64,000 nt of DNA. Origin: Daedaleopsis sinensis. Its lineage: Eukaryota > Basidiomycota > Agaricomycetes > Polyporales > Polyporaceae. The stretch is from NCBI GenBank assembly GCA_033807695.1, contig CM066310.1:1984001-2048000 (forward strand). Direction: 5' to 3'. This document shows positions 63,938 to 64,000 of the stretch, piece after piece. Positions within the stretch are counted from its first letter, which is position 1. The number at the start of each line of letters is the position of its first letter. The notes beneath the pieces were generated by a model, which did not search any database, was not told the DNA's origin, and worked only from the letters and a program-made list of their open reading frames with translations. The position numbers were made by a program, and so were the translations under genes.

Positions 63938-64000
63938 CTAGGTTCCCCGTCCTCTGCCTCTCTGGTATCCCCTGCCATTGCCTCGCCCTCTTCCGCGCTG
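63938..64000 (-). CDS. LINE ORF1, C-terminal end (copy 2), cut by window edge
   Basis: Twenty codons and a TAG at 63938 read RGRGRGNGRGYQRGRGRGT, an RGG-type tail like that of ORF1 in copy 1 (RGRGTPGRGRARG). The gap to the ORF2 ATG is 302 bp, compared with 492 bp from ORF1 stop to ORF2 ATG in copy 1. The intervening 63636-63937 has no other gene. Confidence 0.7.
   Translation of the reverse strand, partial: QRGRGRGNGRGYQRGRGRGT

Larger units (their letters stand above)
58294..64000 (-). mobile_element. Non-LTR retrotransposon (LINE), copy 2, 5' end beyond window
   Basis: The minus-strand element carries a 12-base poly(A) tail (T run at 58294-58305), a 3' UTR sharing blocks with copy 1, an intact ORF2 and the last 20 codons of ORF1 at the window edge. 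ORF2 has the same domain order as copy 1 and near-identical RT blocks (NYRPITILNTDYK), but differs at many positions elsewhere, so the two are diverged members of one family rather than recent copies. Confidence 0.9.

Noticed and set aside
1..64000. tRNA, rRNA, CRISPR arrays or LTR pairs
   Set aside because: None seen by eye; CRISPR arrays are not expected in a fungal genome, and no paired long direct repeats were found around the reverse-transcriptase genes.

Overview
This window looks like a chromosomal segment from a filamentous basidiomycete, most likely an Agaricomycete. The genes have many short introns (about 45-75 bp) with GTRNGY donors, CTAAC/CTGAC-type branch sites and YAG acceptors. 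The gene families present (KDZ transposase, fungal TET/JBP dioxygenase, AA9 polysaccharide monooxygenase, DUF6533 membrane protein, non-LTR elements with RNase H) are typical of mushroom-forming fungi. Most of the 64 kb is mobile DNA. I inferred exon joins by eye; for every fully modelled gene the joined length is a multiple of three and the frame stays open.

Layout. 1-3 kb: two minus-strand hypothetical genes, the first cut by the window edge. 3.8-12.1 kb: a plus-strand LINE with ORF1 (CCHC knuckle), ORF2 (APE endonuclease, reverse transcriptase, RNase H, C-terminal zinc finger) and a poly(A) tail. 12.8-25.2 kb: an aldo-keto reductase gene on the minus strand, split in two by an 11,047-bp KDZ-type DNA transposon (13841-24887). 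That element has ~680-bp terminal inverted repeats made of 92-93-bp units, an exact 8-bp target duplication, a full-length transposase gene of 11 exons and two accessory genes.

26.1-54.3 kb: the two ends hold complementary minus-strand pieces of an AA9 lytic polysaccharide monooxygenase. Between them lie about 27 kb bounded by a 16-bp inverted repeat, with a small hairpin near the right end. This interval carries a Cys-rich coiled-coil protein gene, an 879-aa hypothetical gene, a 14-exon TET/JBP dioxygenase gene of 1,411 aa, a 342-aa hypothetical gene and a Lys/Ala-rich nuclear-type protein gene. At the right end is a single-exon Helitron-type Rep/PIF1-helicase of 2,559 aa with a predicted cysteine-peptidase tail. 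I read the whole interval as a probable giant Helitron2/Helentron-like element with TET/JBP cargo, which is the most interesting object here. 55.8-57.5 kb: an intact DUF6533 seven-helix membrane protein gene. 58.3-64 kb: a second, diverged LINE of the same family on the minus strand, running off the right edge.

How it fits together: two host genes (aldo-keto reductase and AA9) have each been opened by a multi-gene element, and LINE copies flank the block. A KDZ element and a TET/JBP gene about 10 kb apart fit the published association of KDZ transposons with TET/JBP expansions in basidiomycetes. Here, however, the TET gene lies in a separate element with a Helitron-type Rep.
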